Positions 10,766 to 23,700 of a stretch of DNA of 36,483 nucleotides are shown in pieces. The DNA is taken from assembly GCA_034698045.1 (NCBI GenBank), contig JAQGAU010000168.1, positions 1 through 36,483 on the forward strand, given 5' to 3'. Within the stretch, counting starts at the first letter, position 1, and every line of letters starts with the position of its first letter. Below the pieces are notes generated by a model that ran no database searches, had not been told where the DNA came from, and was given only the letters and a program-made list of their open reading frames with translations. Source of the stretch: Paramacrobiotus richtersi. Lineage: Eukaryota > Tardigrada > Eutardigrada > Parachela > Macrobiotidae. Both the position numbers and the translations under genes were made by a program.

Positions 10766-10984
10766 TTTCGATATCCGAGTTGCCCGTCGTAGCGGATAAT
10801 ATTCTAGTGCAATGGATGAGGTTTTTTCTGCAGCAGATCAATCACGATGCTGTCGCTCATTCGGTTCTGTTTGGTTTTTCCAGTCAGCCTGTCAAGCATG
10901 AGTTTTTGATAATGAAAAGTTGTCAAAATTCATCATCTTGTAAGCGTGTCAGAATACGTACAATACTCATTATGCGCTGTGTGA

Positions 10985-12330
10985 TTTATGTATACTACAT
11001 TCTTTTGAATTTTTCTGATAAAATTTGCCAATCATTTTATAAAATTTATCATTTTAAATTTATCAAAAAATTGGAAACGTTTCTATTTTATTGTAATTAT
11101 TTACTAATTTTAGCATATTTATTAATTTTATCATATTTATTTATTTCTCATTTTATCATATTTATTAATATTTACTTATTGTATGTATTTTTATCATGTT
11201 TATCATTAATTTTTTTGTTCTACTTGTTTCCCGTTTTATTAACAGTTTTAATCACAGACAATACAGATTTGAATCCGTTTTATTTAATTAATTTATTATT
11301 TTTTGCTTTGCGGTTTTCACAATTTCCAGTTTATTTCCTATTGCTTATTTTCTTGATATAATCCAGTTTTTGTAGACTGCTTGACTTGTTTTCGTGTCCA
11401 TTTCGTTGAATTTAAGTAACGGCTATTAAAAAACTACTAATCAACATTTCCGCTTCAAGATCAACAGCATTATGGAAATTTCACAGCAGCGTATATTTTA
11501 CGATGTTTTATGATGTAGCTATAACTTTGAAATTTAACGGTCAGTAGTTGCCAAAGTGGATTTCTAAGGTTTTACGATAGGCTGTGTCGTAAAAACAGCC
11601 GACCACCTATCGATCAGACATCCCATTAAACCGGACAATAGAATACTGTATACCGATTGATTTCTGTGCCGGTTGATTGATTTTCCATAAAAAATTGCAT
11701 GCTAATTCGGGATACCGGTAACGGTGTGTACAGATAGCTATTTGCCCGTGGAAATCGGTCTCTTTTTTGTTTTTCCCGGAAATGGGCAAATAAACAGGAC
11801 GAAAATGTCAAAAACCGATCGAAGGGCGTAATTAGCATGTGTGTAAGTTAAATGATATACAATGTGATTTCTGTTGAAAACGCATTCATTGTGGAACAGT
11901 TATACATTTTGCATAATCGCAAATAAATGAACAGAATGCACAAATTAAATTTTGGTATCACCAAAACCAAATGTTAAACGTCGTGAACTAATCAAATACT
12001 AAATAAACAAATGATATTAATGAAAAAAAAATAAACAGAATGATTGCAATAATAGCATAAGCTATAAATTTTAATAAATAAAAGAACTATTTTATACAGG
12101 CTCTTATATCAACTGTGATGACAAATTTAAAACAAAACAGTGATGATGAATAAAATGATCTGATAATATTATTATAAAATCAAACAATAAACAAATGAAA
12201 CAGAAATTAAAAAATAAAAATATAAAAAAATATATAAAAAATAAATAAACAAGTATAAAATATAAAAAAATTCTAATAAATAACAATTAAAATAATAATG
12301 AATAATAAGAATAATGTTACGAAAATGAAA
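10985..12330. other. Strand-asymmetric AT tracts in intergenic DNA
   Basis: The plus strand is strongly T-rich at about 10985-11345 (TTTATT and TCATATTTATT motifs) and strongly A-rich at about 11930-12330, with ordinary sequence between. The two could be arms of an old, diverged inverted repeat, or independent low-complexity tracts. No gene is supported. Confidence 0.4.
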
Positions 12331-15300
12331 ATAACAAAAAAATACAATAAAATAAACCGTCTGGGAAAAACATCAGTTACCGGACACGGTAACGGCTAAT
12401 TTTTGTCTAAAATACAATGCAGAAGAAAAAAGGAAGAAAAACGAACAGTAAACTGACAAGTTGAGACAACTTTACCCGCTGCCAGCGAAGGACACAACGT
12501 CCTACGCAAAAATGCAGAGCCCGGTACATGTGCCGGTCTTCTGCTGTGACGCACGTCAACGTCCTGTGGGAACGATAATACAGGAAGCCATTTGGCCGGT
12601 TTGGAGCCCGTGTGGTACTGCATTTGACCGTTTAACCATTTCCGTGGCGCAATGGCAGCTGCACACAGGCAATTACAAAGAATAATTCAATTAGTTTTTT
12701 GTCCGTCTTTTTCCACTGTGGCTCGTGGTTCACTGTGCGCTAGGCCTGCACGGTATTAATTATTCGTGTCCTTCTGACGTCAGAACGTTAATAAACAATT
12801 GTTTCAGTTGGATTTTTAACTGAAAAAGTTACTGGTTTTTACGGCACTGACGTCAGCAAGGCCCGTTGAAAAACTTCAAAAAAATTAGTATTTTGAAACA
12901 GACGATATTTGACGATTACATATGACCACAAATAAACAGATTATAAAAAATTGCGAATATATATGAATTTTGGTTTTTCTGTTTAATAAACAAAAACCTT
13001 TTTTTGGATAAAACACTGCAGTCGTTTTCTTCCAACATTAATAACATTGTTGTAGAATAAACGTTTTATCATCTGATATAACTATATTTCATAATTTTCG
13101 CTAATTTGATAGTATATTTCTTTTTTTGTAACTGTTAAATGTACTGCAAAGTATTTATTTATGTAGATCGTTAATCTATCATTTATATACAATATTTAAT
13201 GATTTCTTTCAGTTCAATATTTATTTATTTTACTGGTTATTTTTCTAAATGATTTTTATATTGCTGTTATTGATGTTTATTGTATTGCATCTGTACTTTT
13301 AATATATTATTTCCACTGCAATATTATTTTAAATTATCCCATCGCGTGGTTTTGTTATTCTTATGGGTATTGCATATCATTTTCCTTTTGAGCACTCTTT
13401 TTTCTCCCGGCGATCGATGCAGACGATAGTGGTGCATCCCTGACGTCACCGAGGCCGACGTTTGTGTTTACCATGTGCTGGGGGAATTTGATTGCGAAAG
13501 GCGTAGTATACGCCGCGGATTAGTCTGGTAGCGTTAAATATACGTTGTGCTTGTTATATGCCGTACACATGCAGGGAGCGACTGATCTGGCCGATTGAGT
13601 GTATCGTGAGATTAAGATGTTTAGGTTGAGGAATATCATTTCCGCTGGCTTAGAGCTCAGGCCGGCTATCGCGCGTAAAACGCTCCGATCGACACAACAT
13701 GTAGAGTGAAGACATCACAAACGTCTTGCCTCGTGTAGCGAATGAAAAAAGCGAAGATGCATGTGTGCACGGAAAGCATAAAACTTTGTACTGTTGAGGT
13801 AACTGGAAGCAAGGAAAGACAAAAAACCTGTGACTTTCACTTTTTTTTACCGTTTAATCAGTGTAGTATACAATATAATATTATGCTGGAGATTGTAGCA
13901 AGCCGCTCGCCATGTAACTGTGTGTAACGTTCCTGATAGCTTTTAACTGCATTCAGTGATATTTTTACACTCTTGTGCATAATTTTCAAAATTAGTTTCG
14001 TTTCTTGGTTGCAATGTCTGCGTCTTAGACGAACTAGAAGTCGCTTCTGTTTGCCAGGGTCAGGAATCGAAATCCGTGAAACAGGGCAAAACAAGCACTA
14101 TAGCTAGGTAATCAGGATCTCGGCAGAATGAGTTCAAACAGCTTTTCAAAAGCAGACACATGCAAATTGGAATAAAGTTTTGAGAATTTATGCAAAATAC
14201 GCTCAACCGAAGATACACTCAGTGATCATCATAAGAATCTGCTACTACACCATGGTGAGCCGTTGGGCCCATCGCGTTTCCGTTTGTCTCAGGGTATCGC
14301 TTTTGGTGTCTGGTTTCCGGGCCTGAAAATAGATCCACCCGGCCCCACCCCCGTGCCACAACCAACCCCAGCGTCATCTTTCGCCAAACCTTGTCTGTTT
14401 TCAGAGTGATACAAACGCATACGCGTATTGTACTGCACGGTTCGGGTCACAGCCAGATCCCATGTATATGTTGGAAGCGGGGGGAGGAAGGCACGCAGTG
14501 AGAGGAAGCCGAGAGACAAATTAAAACTTACAACATACTTGCCGCCAACTTGTAAACTCTGATCGATCCCGCTTTAGACCCGGCACACACACAGTTTCGC
14601 TAGATATCTCCTCCGCTACAAACCTATATATACAGCATGAACACACGTGTGTGTGCGTGTGTTCTCGGGATTACGCAACCGTTCAACACTGACCGGAAGT
14701 CCGTGTCCCGCATATGCCGCGACTAATTAGATTGGTTAGCTAGTAGACGGTGATCGCGCTGAGCGTATTGTCTAATGTGTTGTTACTGGAGGGCATATAT
14801 GCAGATATATCCTTACCACATAATCAGGGGGATTTGTCGGATTTGAGTGAGATACTACATACACACACACGGGGAAAGAGGAATCTCTCTCTGTCGCTTC
14901 CCCTCTGGCTGTTGCGGTGGATCAGTCGGTTGTGTGGAAGAAATCAAAAGCGGAGAATTTTCCTTAATACTTTGTATGCACTCTCTCAATATTTTTGACT
15001 GTTGTGTTCGTGGGATGGGAATGATGAGCATGTTGTTGTTGATGATGATGATCATGATGATGAGGATGTTAATGCTCGTGGACAATGTCAGACTCGATCC
15101 CCTCCTAACCGACATGTAATCCAATTATTCCCTTTGACATCTTTGTCACTTGTATTGTACGGCTTGGGCGCTTAATCCGGTCGTAGAAGAACAACGGGGA
15201 TTGTTGACAATAAAATGTAAGTTTTGGCAAACGGAAACAAGTGTCCCGTTTGTTCGACATATTATTGTCGAAGAAATATTCCTACATAGCACGAACCGAT

Positions 15301-17408
15301 CAGGTTAATAATTGCTAATAACTCATTATCAATTTCGCATTTTTGTTATAAATGTAACGAACACTGATCGAATCCGTTACAAATTATAAATCTCGTTATA
15401 TCTACAATTACGAAGTGTTACAGCTTAAACTGCCTGTGTTGTAAACAATTATCAGTGGTTGACATTTTTAAAAGAATTCCTATTAATTGTTTGCAAAATT
15501 CGTTTGCGTCTCGCGTTTATCCGGTTTATTACACGTAAGCGGATTATGTATGAATCGTTTGTGCCCGTCTACCGCGCGATCGACCCAGGTATTGGTAGGT
15601 TCATTACGTGATTACTAACGGATAATTTAACATGTTTTGACGAGCTAACCAGGCTATCAATACTTCGATTTGCAATTGGAATTCGCCCACGCCACACGCG
15701 TTTCAACAGTGTATGGAAATAATTGCCAATTAACCTTGGCTAGATTAACGTTTACATACAGATGATAATTTTCAAGAAAACTGCCATGTTGATTCAGTAG
15801 CATTTCATTCCCTGTTAATAGCAGTCGAAGAAACACTATAATGTGTAGAATGATAGAATGGGAATCCGATATCCTTTGGGTTGTCTCATCTGGACCGGTT
15901 CCCATCGAGAGAGAAAAATACACTCTTGAACAAGCGTATGTTTTTTCCGGTGCTCGTCGTCCGGTTTACTGTACTATCCGCTACTTGGGGGGGTGTATTG
16001 TTGACAGTTTAAACTGTGCGGTGCATTAAGTTGGGGTGGGATGCCGGTGAATGATGAGTGGTGGCTCGTGTCACTGTGTGTGTGCTTCTATATCGGTCTT
16101 GCATTCAGTGCACTGAGAAAAGTTCTTTTGATTGTCCCCGTTGAGTGGGCATTCCAGACCCGGCTCTTCAGGGTCCCATCTCCTGTATCATGCCCTTCCT
16201 GTTTCTATTATAAGCAGACTATTTTCTCCGTGTTTTGAAGCACGAGTATGTGGGGAATTCCTGCCATGGAACTCAATGCAATTCAATTCAATTAAAGCAG
16301 GCAGAAGATTCCGGCTTGTAACATCTGCTCCTTGTCTTTTTATTAGGAAAATGTTTCCTGATTTGTTATCAGTGTTAGCGACTGCATAAGACGTAGTTCT
16401 TTCCACTTGAGCTGCTAAAATATCTGGAAATTATTAGCTACAAGAAAAACTGTATTGATCGTAGAGAATACGCATTCTAAAACGATTATCGATTTTTTTA
16501 TATACAAAATGCAGTTTTATCGTGTTCCGTTCATCTTGAAGTGAGCTCATTAGAACAAACATGGAAGAGCTAAAAAGTGTCACTTTTTAATTTGCTGCAA
16601 ATCTGGACAGATGTCCATTTTTAGTCCGTTGAATTTATGATAGTTAGTGATACTTTTCTTTACGCTCAACAACAATATCCGGCTCGAAGCCTATAAAACA
16701 TCCAACGGAAACTGCAAACCCTTGTAACATGTACAGTTCCGTTTAATGACACATAACCTTTGGGAGCCTTGTAAAAAAAATTAATGGCATTTTTTCCTGG
16801 TGCGCGCGCGCGCGCGAGATCTGGTCGCGGGGATGATAAATCATCCGCGCTCGCTCGCGATCTCGCGGAATCCCCGACGCGCAAAACGCATCCGCCTACA
16901 TCGCAAATGCGTTTTGGCAGTTTGTCCATACTCATTTGTGTCATTATCGATTGGATAAATTGCCAGTGTATTAGCATATATTTCCAGCGTTTGTAGGTTG
17001 CCAAACGCTTGTAGGCCTGTGTGTGTGCTGCGGGATCGCTTGTGACGCGCCCTGTAATATTTTACTCTACCCCCGAAATGTCATGCTCGGGCCATTCTCG
17101 ACAAGTGACCGCGAACTATCATTTCTCACGCGTGACTGTTTTCTCATGTTGTGAATGCTCTTTGTGACTTTCACCAGCTCGCACACGTTTGGTAACCCCA
17201 TTTTTCAACTGGATGCTAAATGGAGCGCTAATGTGCCAAAATGAAATGTTCCTTAAACTTTTCTGAATATCGTTCTTTAGATTTGTAAAGTACAAACCTT
17301 CCGTAAAACGTTCAAACACTAAATAAAATAAATACTTATTTATTAAAAATATATTACACAGATCATACGCATCCACAGATGTACAGTGTCAAATGCGTAT
17401 AAAGTTTC
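12331..17408. other. Intergenic region with three palindromic CRE sites
   Basis: About 5 kb without a supportable gene. TGACGTCA occurs at 12775-12782, 12848-12855 and 13441-13448. A TGATGATGAT-type microsatellite lies near 15031-15068, a (GC)n run at 16802-16815 and a short hairpin (GGATGAT / ATCATCC) near 16830. Open frames of 60-112 codons occur on both strands but lack splice context or recognisable motifs. Confidence 0.5.
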
Positions 17409-17542
17409 ATCATAAATATCATCATTAAAATTAAAAGAGAAAGTAAAAATTTATAGAAATTTTGTGGTAATATTTATCATAAATATTATCTCTAAAATTA
17501 AAAGAGAAAGTTAAGATTTAAAGACATTTTGTGGTAATATTT
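17409..17542. repeat. Tandem duplication, two 67-bp units
   Basis: Unit one starts at 17409 and unit two at 17476. Both contain AAAATTAAAAGAGAAAGT and end TTTTGTGGTAATATTT, at an exact 67-bp offset, with few differences. A recent local duplication is the simplest reading. Confidence 0.85.
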
Positions 17543-18029
17543 TTGCTAATTTTAAAGCTATGAATTATTCACAGATTGTGGTGTGAAAATGAATTCATGG
17601 CACTGGCAAATTCAAGGTTTGCGATAAATAATACAGCGTGCCGAATGAGAAATGCGTTGCCGAGATTTCTCTGGAGAAATGAAAGCTGGGGACGCGCGCA
17701 CAGGAGAACGCTTGGCCGACATGTATTACAGATGAAAAGCAGCGTTGCATGGGCAAATTGTCCGCGTGACCTTTGTCATGGCAGGCTAATTCCCTCACGT
17801 ACATTTCCCATTCCCCGGTCTAGCGGTCTACACGCTCACTCGACATATAAATCCTCATTGCAATTTCGGATTTCTAGGATCTTTGGCAACTTCTCTTCAC
17901 TCGCGTCTGAGTGCCTTTCACCATTGCACTGGAAATTATCTGTTATAATTCTTTCCGGAGAGTGAAATTATCCATTTCTGCACGTTTCTCTTTAACCGAT
18001 TAATTGTTCACTCTCTCATATGTCTTTAA

Positions 18030-18316
18030 TACTTTCTTTTTAAAAGCTAACGTTGCTTTCAAAAAGAAATAGAATGTAAAAGGTAAAAGTTTTGAAAACG
18101 CATGTAAATTAAAAGATAACGTTTTTGTGTAAATCTTTCGCGTAACATTAGAAAAACAGCGTCTCTACTTTCTTTGTAAAAAAAGCTAGCGTTGCTTTCT
18201 GCAAAAGATTCAAAAAGGAACAGAATTTAAAAAGTAATAGTTTTAAAAACGTATGTAAATCAAAAGATAGCGTTTTTGTCAAGATCTTTCGCGTAACATT
18301 GAAAAAACCACGTCTG
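18030..18316. repeat. Tandem duplication, units of about 136 and 151 bp
   Basis: Both units start TACTTTCTTT, share GCTAACGTTGCTTTC or GCTAGCGTTGCTTTC and CTTTCGCGTAACATT, and end near CGTCTCTACT or CGTCTGTACT. Unit two carries an insertion of about 12 bp. No coding frame is kept across the units. Confidence 0.82.
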
Positions 18317-21300
18317 TACTGTTGCTGATTTATTGGATGGCTGGTGCGTGTGTAATGTGTGCGTCTCTGTGTGAAGAAGGCGCTTCGAGTACCGCTGGGA
18401 AAATGGGCTGGCAATTGGGGCATTGGGAAATGCACACAACATATCAAGAGTGTTTTGTTATATATCTCTGCTGCAGCGATCGTCCGGGGTTGTGTGCCGC
18501 GCGCATGCATGCACCCGATGAGTTTGCTTAATTTTGACAGTGTTTGCATTGAAAAGACTGTTTGTTTATGCGCCATTTTCTTGACAGCGTCCACAGCCAT
18601 TATGCAAAGAGCCAGTGCAGTTGTGGGACGTTACGGTTATAGAGTTGAAATGCTGTACAATAACCGCCACCACAACACACTCCCGATTGTAAAAGTTGTG
18701 TAAACTTTGTACAGAAACCACAAAATTTGTTTTCGATAACTTATTCTTGTTTTCTTGTATTTTGGTTATGAATCATGTACTTAGCTGCGACCTAGAATGT
18801 ACAACGTGGACTGCATACTGATGGGTTGATACATTTGACTTGAATGCAAAAACAAGCAGACTAATGACCTCTTGAAAACGTTTATTCAAAAAACTACTGG
18901 AAAGTGGTAGATTTTCTTCCAAATTGTAACTATGGCAGTTGTTGCGTTACTCGATGCATATTATTTTGCGTAGTTTATACAGCAATGAGCTGATAAAATG
19001 ACCATTTTTGGATGTGTTTCTTTTCATAATAATGTACATGTCATTGTGTTAAAGGTCGCACATAACGTTGTAGATTCGTCAGATAACGTGGTATTTTCCA
19101 TCACAACTGGAAAAATTTGTAATGTCGTCAGTATCACAGGAATGCGTGGTCCACTTTGGTCTTTGAGAGTAAAGTCGATAAAGCACACAAAACCCTCGAT
19201 TACGAATGTACGTCGTAGAAGCACGACATTCTACATTCTCATATATATATTGGCCCGTATTGATTGCCGTTCGATCGGGGATGGTTTATGCGGCAGATCG
19301 TCTCAAATTATTGGTTTTGTTTCCACACGGTTTAACTTGCCTGCATCATATTTTCCATCATTGGCAAAAATGTCGCGCCGATCAGCGGTGGAAATCAGCT
19401 CATTAAGGATCGTGGAGAGAGAGAAGAGGCAACGCGCACAAAAAAACGCATCTATCTGTTATAGCCGATAGAAAATCCGGGGGTGTCTGTTAACGATATG
19501 AATAGAACGTCGATTCGCCTTGATTGCCAGAGGGACATTGTGTGTGTGCCTGCGCGCGTCCCTGTCACTCGTTGCCAAGTGTCTGACGATCAGGGAGTCT
19601 AATATGCTCGGCGATATTCCCTGGAATATATCCTAATCTTTCCATGGTTTTGCTCTCGTGGTTGATTAGAAATGTGCGCGTCAGGTGGTTTTCCGTAACG
19701 ACTATAGTGTGAATTGTATGCTAGTGTTTTTACACAGAAATGAAGGTAGATTGTTCGTTCGTGATCCTTTGAGGCGGTTTAAACAGGGGAATAGTCTGGG
19801 GAATTTGTACGCTGCGGTATGCAAAAAACACTGATTGTAAAAACAGTAAATTTGGTTAGAGACTTGACGTTATGCAATCGATTGTGCGTTGACGAAGAGA
19901 AACAAGTCCGCTAAAAATGCCTTCAATATCGCAAAATTAAAAACGTTCACTGGTGATATATGATGTTAACTTACAATGTGTTTGGCGGTGATGGAAACCT
20001 TACTTGTTTCGTTGGCAACTTGTGTTGCGTAATTAACAGTTGCGAACCCGAGCGATACCCGGCATTAATATGCTCTGTTTGTGAATGGCGCTTAACTCGT
20101 TCCGCGCTGCCTCGATCGCCGGTCGGAGGGCCGTTTGGGTGGATTTTATGGGGCTTCGCTGGGCTGACTCGGTTCGCATCATCGTCCATGTGGAGGCCAT
20201 TAAAGCGGGGGCCATCGGCTACGAAATACGCTCCATTAACGTCACAAATATTAGCATTTTCCTTTTTCGGGGAGAGAACAGATAATTAAACGGACTGCAG
20301 TTCCCCCCCCTGTAAATGACCGTTTTATGCTCGGACTCCCAGCGCTCGTTGACGTCATCGTCAGTTGGTAATTAATTCCTGACGTTCCCTGGGTGGGATT
20401 AGGCTGAGGGTTACGAGTACAAATCGGTGACAAACTGCGTTTTAATTAAATCTCTGCGCTGTGTAGAAAACGCACTGGATAAGCGCAGTACCCGTAATTT
20501 TTGTGAAGGACCGTTTGTTTTGCACAGACAGTAACACAACGCATTACGTCTCAGTACCGAACAGAACATTTTGTTGCTTAGACCTTTCACATTTGATGTC
20601 TAAGCTCGCCTCGATAACGGAAGCCCGCGGTGTGTAGCTGGTTCTTTCCGTTAAATTTTGTATTTTCATTTTTGCTTTGGGATTTGGTTCTGCCTTGATT
20701 TGTTAGTCATCTTGTGGATCATTAAGCAGAAACAATACGCGGTTAATTTGCCTCTCATTCCTGGTAGTGGGAATACCATGTGGTCCATTCAACCCCAGTT
20801 AAAGCGATACTGTTCTGTGAGTGCCGTGGCATTTAGGCCAATTGGTTCTTGATTAATTTGTCACTCATCCGCCGCGCGTACTATCCCAGCGCACCATTGT
20901 CATCCGTGAGTGCGCGCTTAGCCTTTCTCTCCAGTCCCCAAATTAAGCTTTGGGACTAACATGATTTATTCAAGCCCCATGCATGCACATTGGCTGACGG
21001 GGCAAGTAGTTAAAATGAGAGTCCTTCTTTATATTCAACCCCGTCTACCAATTGAGCAGTCACGTAGATTGGCTCTGTGCGCGTTTAATAGTTGTGCAGG
21101 GGAGCGGAACTAAGAGAGGGGAGCTCAAAACACACGGCTCATTACAGCTGGTCCGGCTAGGGCCGCCGCTCGTCTGTTTATTGTTTATCAGTGTTGGGCA
21201 TGAGTGGCACGGCGCGGTGAGGATTGCCAGCGGACAACCATCGACCCGACTATACGTATATCGTCCACGGCAAATGGTAGATAAGTGTGTCTGTCACTTG

Positions 21301-22014
21301 ATCGTGCCTTCTCGAGAGCCAAATCTTTTCTATAGAGAGGGCTCCCGCGCTATTTCATCCTAATCCGCTATTATCGGATTTGATGAAGAGAGAATCATAT
21401 CTTCTAGCCGCAACTTAACGGAAAAGCTTTTCAGAAACCTTTAGTCTTCTACGCAAATCGTCTATATTAAGCTGCATTCCGAGAAAAGTTCTTTTTATAT
21501 ACAAGTACATGTAACATACTTTCGACAGTAATCTTAACTGAGGTTTACGAAATGTACAGGTTTCAGCCACGTACTCGATACTTGTGAGATGCAGTAAGAA
21601 ATGTTACAAATGAATCTCGTGATGGGTCCAAAATTCGCTGTTGTCCTAATGGATAATTTATTTATGGCTTTTTTTCCGCATCGCTGCATTTTTCCGCCAT
21701 GCATTGTACGGTACTTTAGTTTGTGGGGTTGGACTCGATACGTTGTCCCTGTACTGTTTCGTTTCGATTCCTCTTTCCCGCTTTATTTTGAAACTGACAC
21801 AAAGCATACATCGTTAGAACCTACAATACACAACTGATCCGTTACAAGAGCTCCAACAAAGCCCCAGAAACCATGTGACAAAGTTGGATAATTCTCCACT
21901 GGCCTAATGGCTACTAAATTATGCATATACCGGGTGTACATGATTATTACTCGCTTTTTTCCTCTCCTCCACACACACACACTGGCTCCAGCGTCATAGC
22001 GTGTTCAGGCTATT
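18317..22014. other. Intergenic region, no supported gene
   Basis: About 3.7 kb with locally GC-richer stretches (about 20040-20290 and 20850-21300), a palindromic CRE at 20350-20357 and several TAATTA-type motifs. The longest open frame (18998-19471, 157 codons) has no motif I recognise. The GC-richer stretches could be conserved noncoding or 5' UTR sequence, but nothing here proves it. Confidence 0.45.
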
Positions 22015-22235
22015 TAAGCGCTGGCACGTGATGCCAGTAAGCGTCCGCAGGGACGAGCGCCGCTGACGTCAGTGGGTTGGTTGGGGAGGTAATGGCCCCG
22101 GCCTGTGTGTTATATAGCCCAAGTGTTTACTGATTATTGGGGGAAATTTTTCGCTTAGGTTTTCATTAGACTGTGGGCCGCCGTGTGTGTAATCAACCCA
22201 CATTGCCACTACTCGATATTGTCCGTCACGTGCCG
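22015..22235 (+). promoter_or_regulatory. Candidate promoter or enhancer upstream of the kinase gene
   Basis: Within 220 bp lie an E-box CACGTG (22025-22030) inside a CTGGCA/TGCCAG palindrome, a palindromic CRE TGACGTCA (22064-22071), a TATATAG (22111-22117) and a second CACGTG (22227-22232). The kinase coding start lies 1.5 kb downstream on the same strand. No clear first-exon donor follows, so the role is inferred. Confidence 0.3.
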
Positions 22236-23218
22236 GGTGTTCCCTAATGTAGCGCAGCGCGCCGTGTTCCAGGGACGCAGCATCCAGGGTGTCGGGCGTC
22301 AGCGCCGTGCAGCTGGAACAATAGCCGGCGTGACCTTTTGTAATTGCCTGTTTGAGTGAGATGAAAGTGGAGCAGTATGCGACAGATTACACTATATCCT
22401 GTGGTTGCTCTAATTTGCCTTAATTTTCTGCGTGGAACTACGAGTTACGCATAGCTGTCCCTGCATGTACGATTTATTGCGTCCTCGGTTTTCGAATTGA
22501 AGGTACATGAAGGTATATGGTATGAGAAACGCATGGTAATACCCAGCTTTACTAATAACTTTCCATTACTTTCTTGTGGATTTACGAACCTGCAGAGGAA
22601 GTGTTTTGCAGGAAACTGTGCGATTAACGATGATTTATGCGGTTTGCTTGTATAACAGGTTCACGTCTCGCTCATTACCAGACCTAACCAGACGTAATAA
22701 TTGCTAGACTGGGTATAAACCAGATGCCCCGGCAGTCGCAATCCGTGGGAAGGTCGTTGGCTTACTCATGCGCGCAAACTCGCGTGAGTCGTGTCGAACT
22801 ATATCCGCGCGCGCCGCGTGGGCCGGTTGCCAATATGTCAATAGCTAGTTTATTTCTGGTGGTCTTAATCATCCCCCAGTTACGCACACTGACTGTGTGT
22901 ACCAAAGATAGACGTGCAAACACCAAAAATACATACCCCCGCTCGATTGGGGCGTTAATTTCTCGCAACCATCAGTGTGGGATCGGATGGCGGGAATTGG
23001 GGCACGTTGTTCAAAGGTCTCGCACAGTTCCCAGGAAGTTTTCACGAAAAAAAAAGAGTTGTCGAGCGTGCGCTTTTGATGAATTGCGATATCTCTATCA
23101 GCTGGGGTAACGTGAGACCACCCCGGTGGTACGTGTGACAAAAACTTGGGCGTCTTCTCCGCTACAGGAAAATGACGTCGGCACCGACGTAATGCGGGCA
23201 ATCAGTCTCTGGCAGTGT

Positions 23219-23220
<2 letters not shown>
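22236..23220. other. Region between the candidate promoter and the kinase start
   Basis: The sequence is locally GC-rich, with no splice-supported exon. A 128-codon open frame at 22724-23110 has no family features. This stretch could contain an untranslated first exon of the kinase gene. Confidence 0.35.

Positions 23221-23254
<34 letters not shown>
23221..23254. repeat. (GT)17 microsatellite
   Basis: An uninterrupted GT run of 34 bases, about 330 bp upstream of the first recognised kinase coding exon. Confidence 0.97.
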
Positions 23255-23580
23255 CTTGGCATTCCGGTTTAAGTTGGACACGTGCGCGTCTGTCGGAAGT
23301 AGGCAGCTATCAGATGAAATACAGACCAGATACGCGCGCGTCTCTTATGAGAAATTATATTGTAATCCTTTCCGCCTGTCATAACTCCCAAAAATAGCTC
23401 CATTATGTTCTCGTAATAGACTCCCGAGCTCGACAATGTCCTGAAGCGTATGTTCTTTGCAGTGGGAGATTCTTCCATATGATGGAGATCGCTTAAACGC
23501 CCGTTAGAAGACAAAAGTAGTCCATATGCGGGAATTAATCTACTGCCCAGGAAGAAGTGCTTTTGTGGAGTACCGCTGCC

Positions 23581-23700
23581 ATGAAGAGCCGGAAATCGCT
23601 GACGCCGACCAGCGCCACGGCCCTGACCGAGACCGTGTCCACGGAGACGGCCACATCGCTCAGCGTGTTAGGATCCTTCCGCTGGCAGAAACTTTCGCCG
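23581..23700 (+). CDS. DGK: DGK exon 1 (first recognised coding exon)
   Basis: An ATG opens 40 codons ending RWQKLSP before the donor GTAAGT at 23701. The start is Ser/Thr-rich and the end aligns with the WAHLSPSEF-type start of type I kinases. The exon may instead begin at 23551 after the acceptor-like CCCAG, with the ATG internal. Confidence 0.82.

Noticed and set aside
10780-11361. 193-codon plus-strand open frame, very hydrophobic, looks membrane-spanning
   Set aside because: It lies in T-rich low-complexity DNA, where TTT and TTA codons create false membrane segments. There is no family motif and no splice or promoter context.
17576-17965. 129-codon plus-strand open frame next to the 67-bp repeat
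   Set aside because: No conserved motif and a composition unlike the three real genes. No supporting splice sites were found.
18998-19471. 157-codon plus-strand open frame
   Set aside because: No recognisable domain, no codon pattern like the real exons and an overlapping antisense frame. A chance frame in a 16-kb gap is likely.
22724-23110. 128-codon plus-strand open frame upstream of the kinase
   Set aside because: No donor in a useful phase, no recognised motif, and overlapping antisense frames of similar length.
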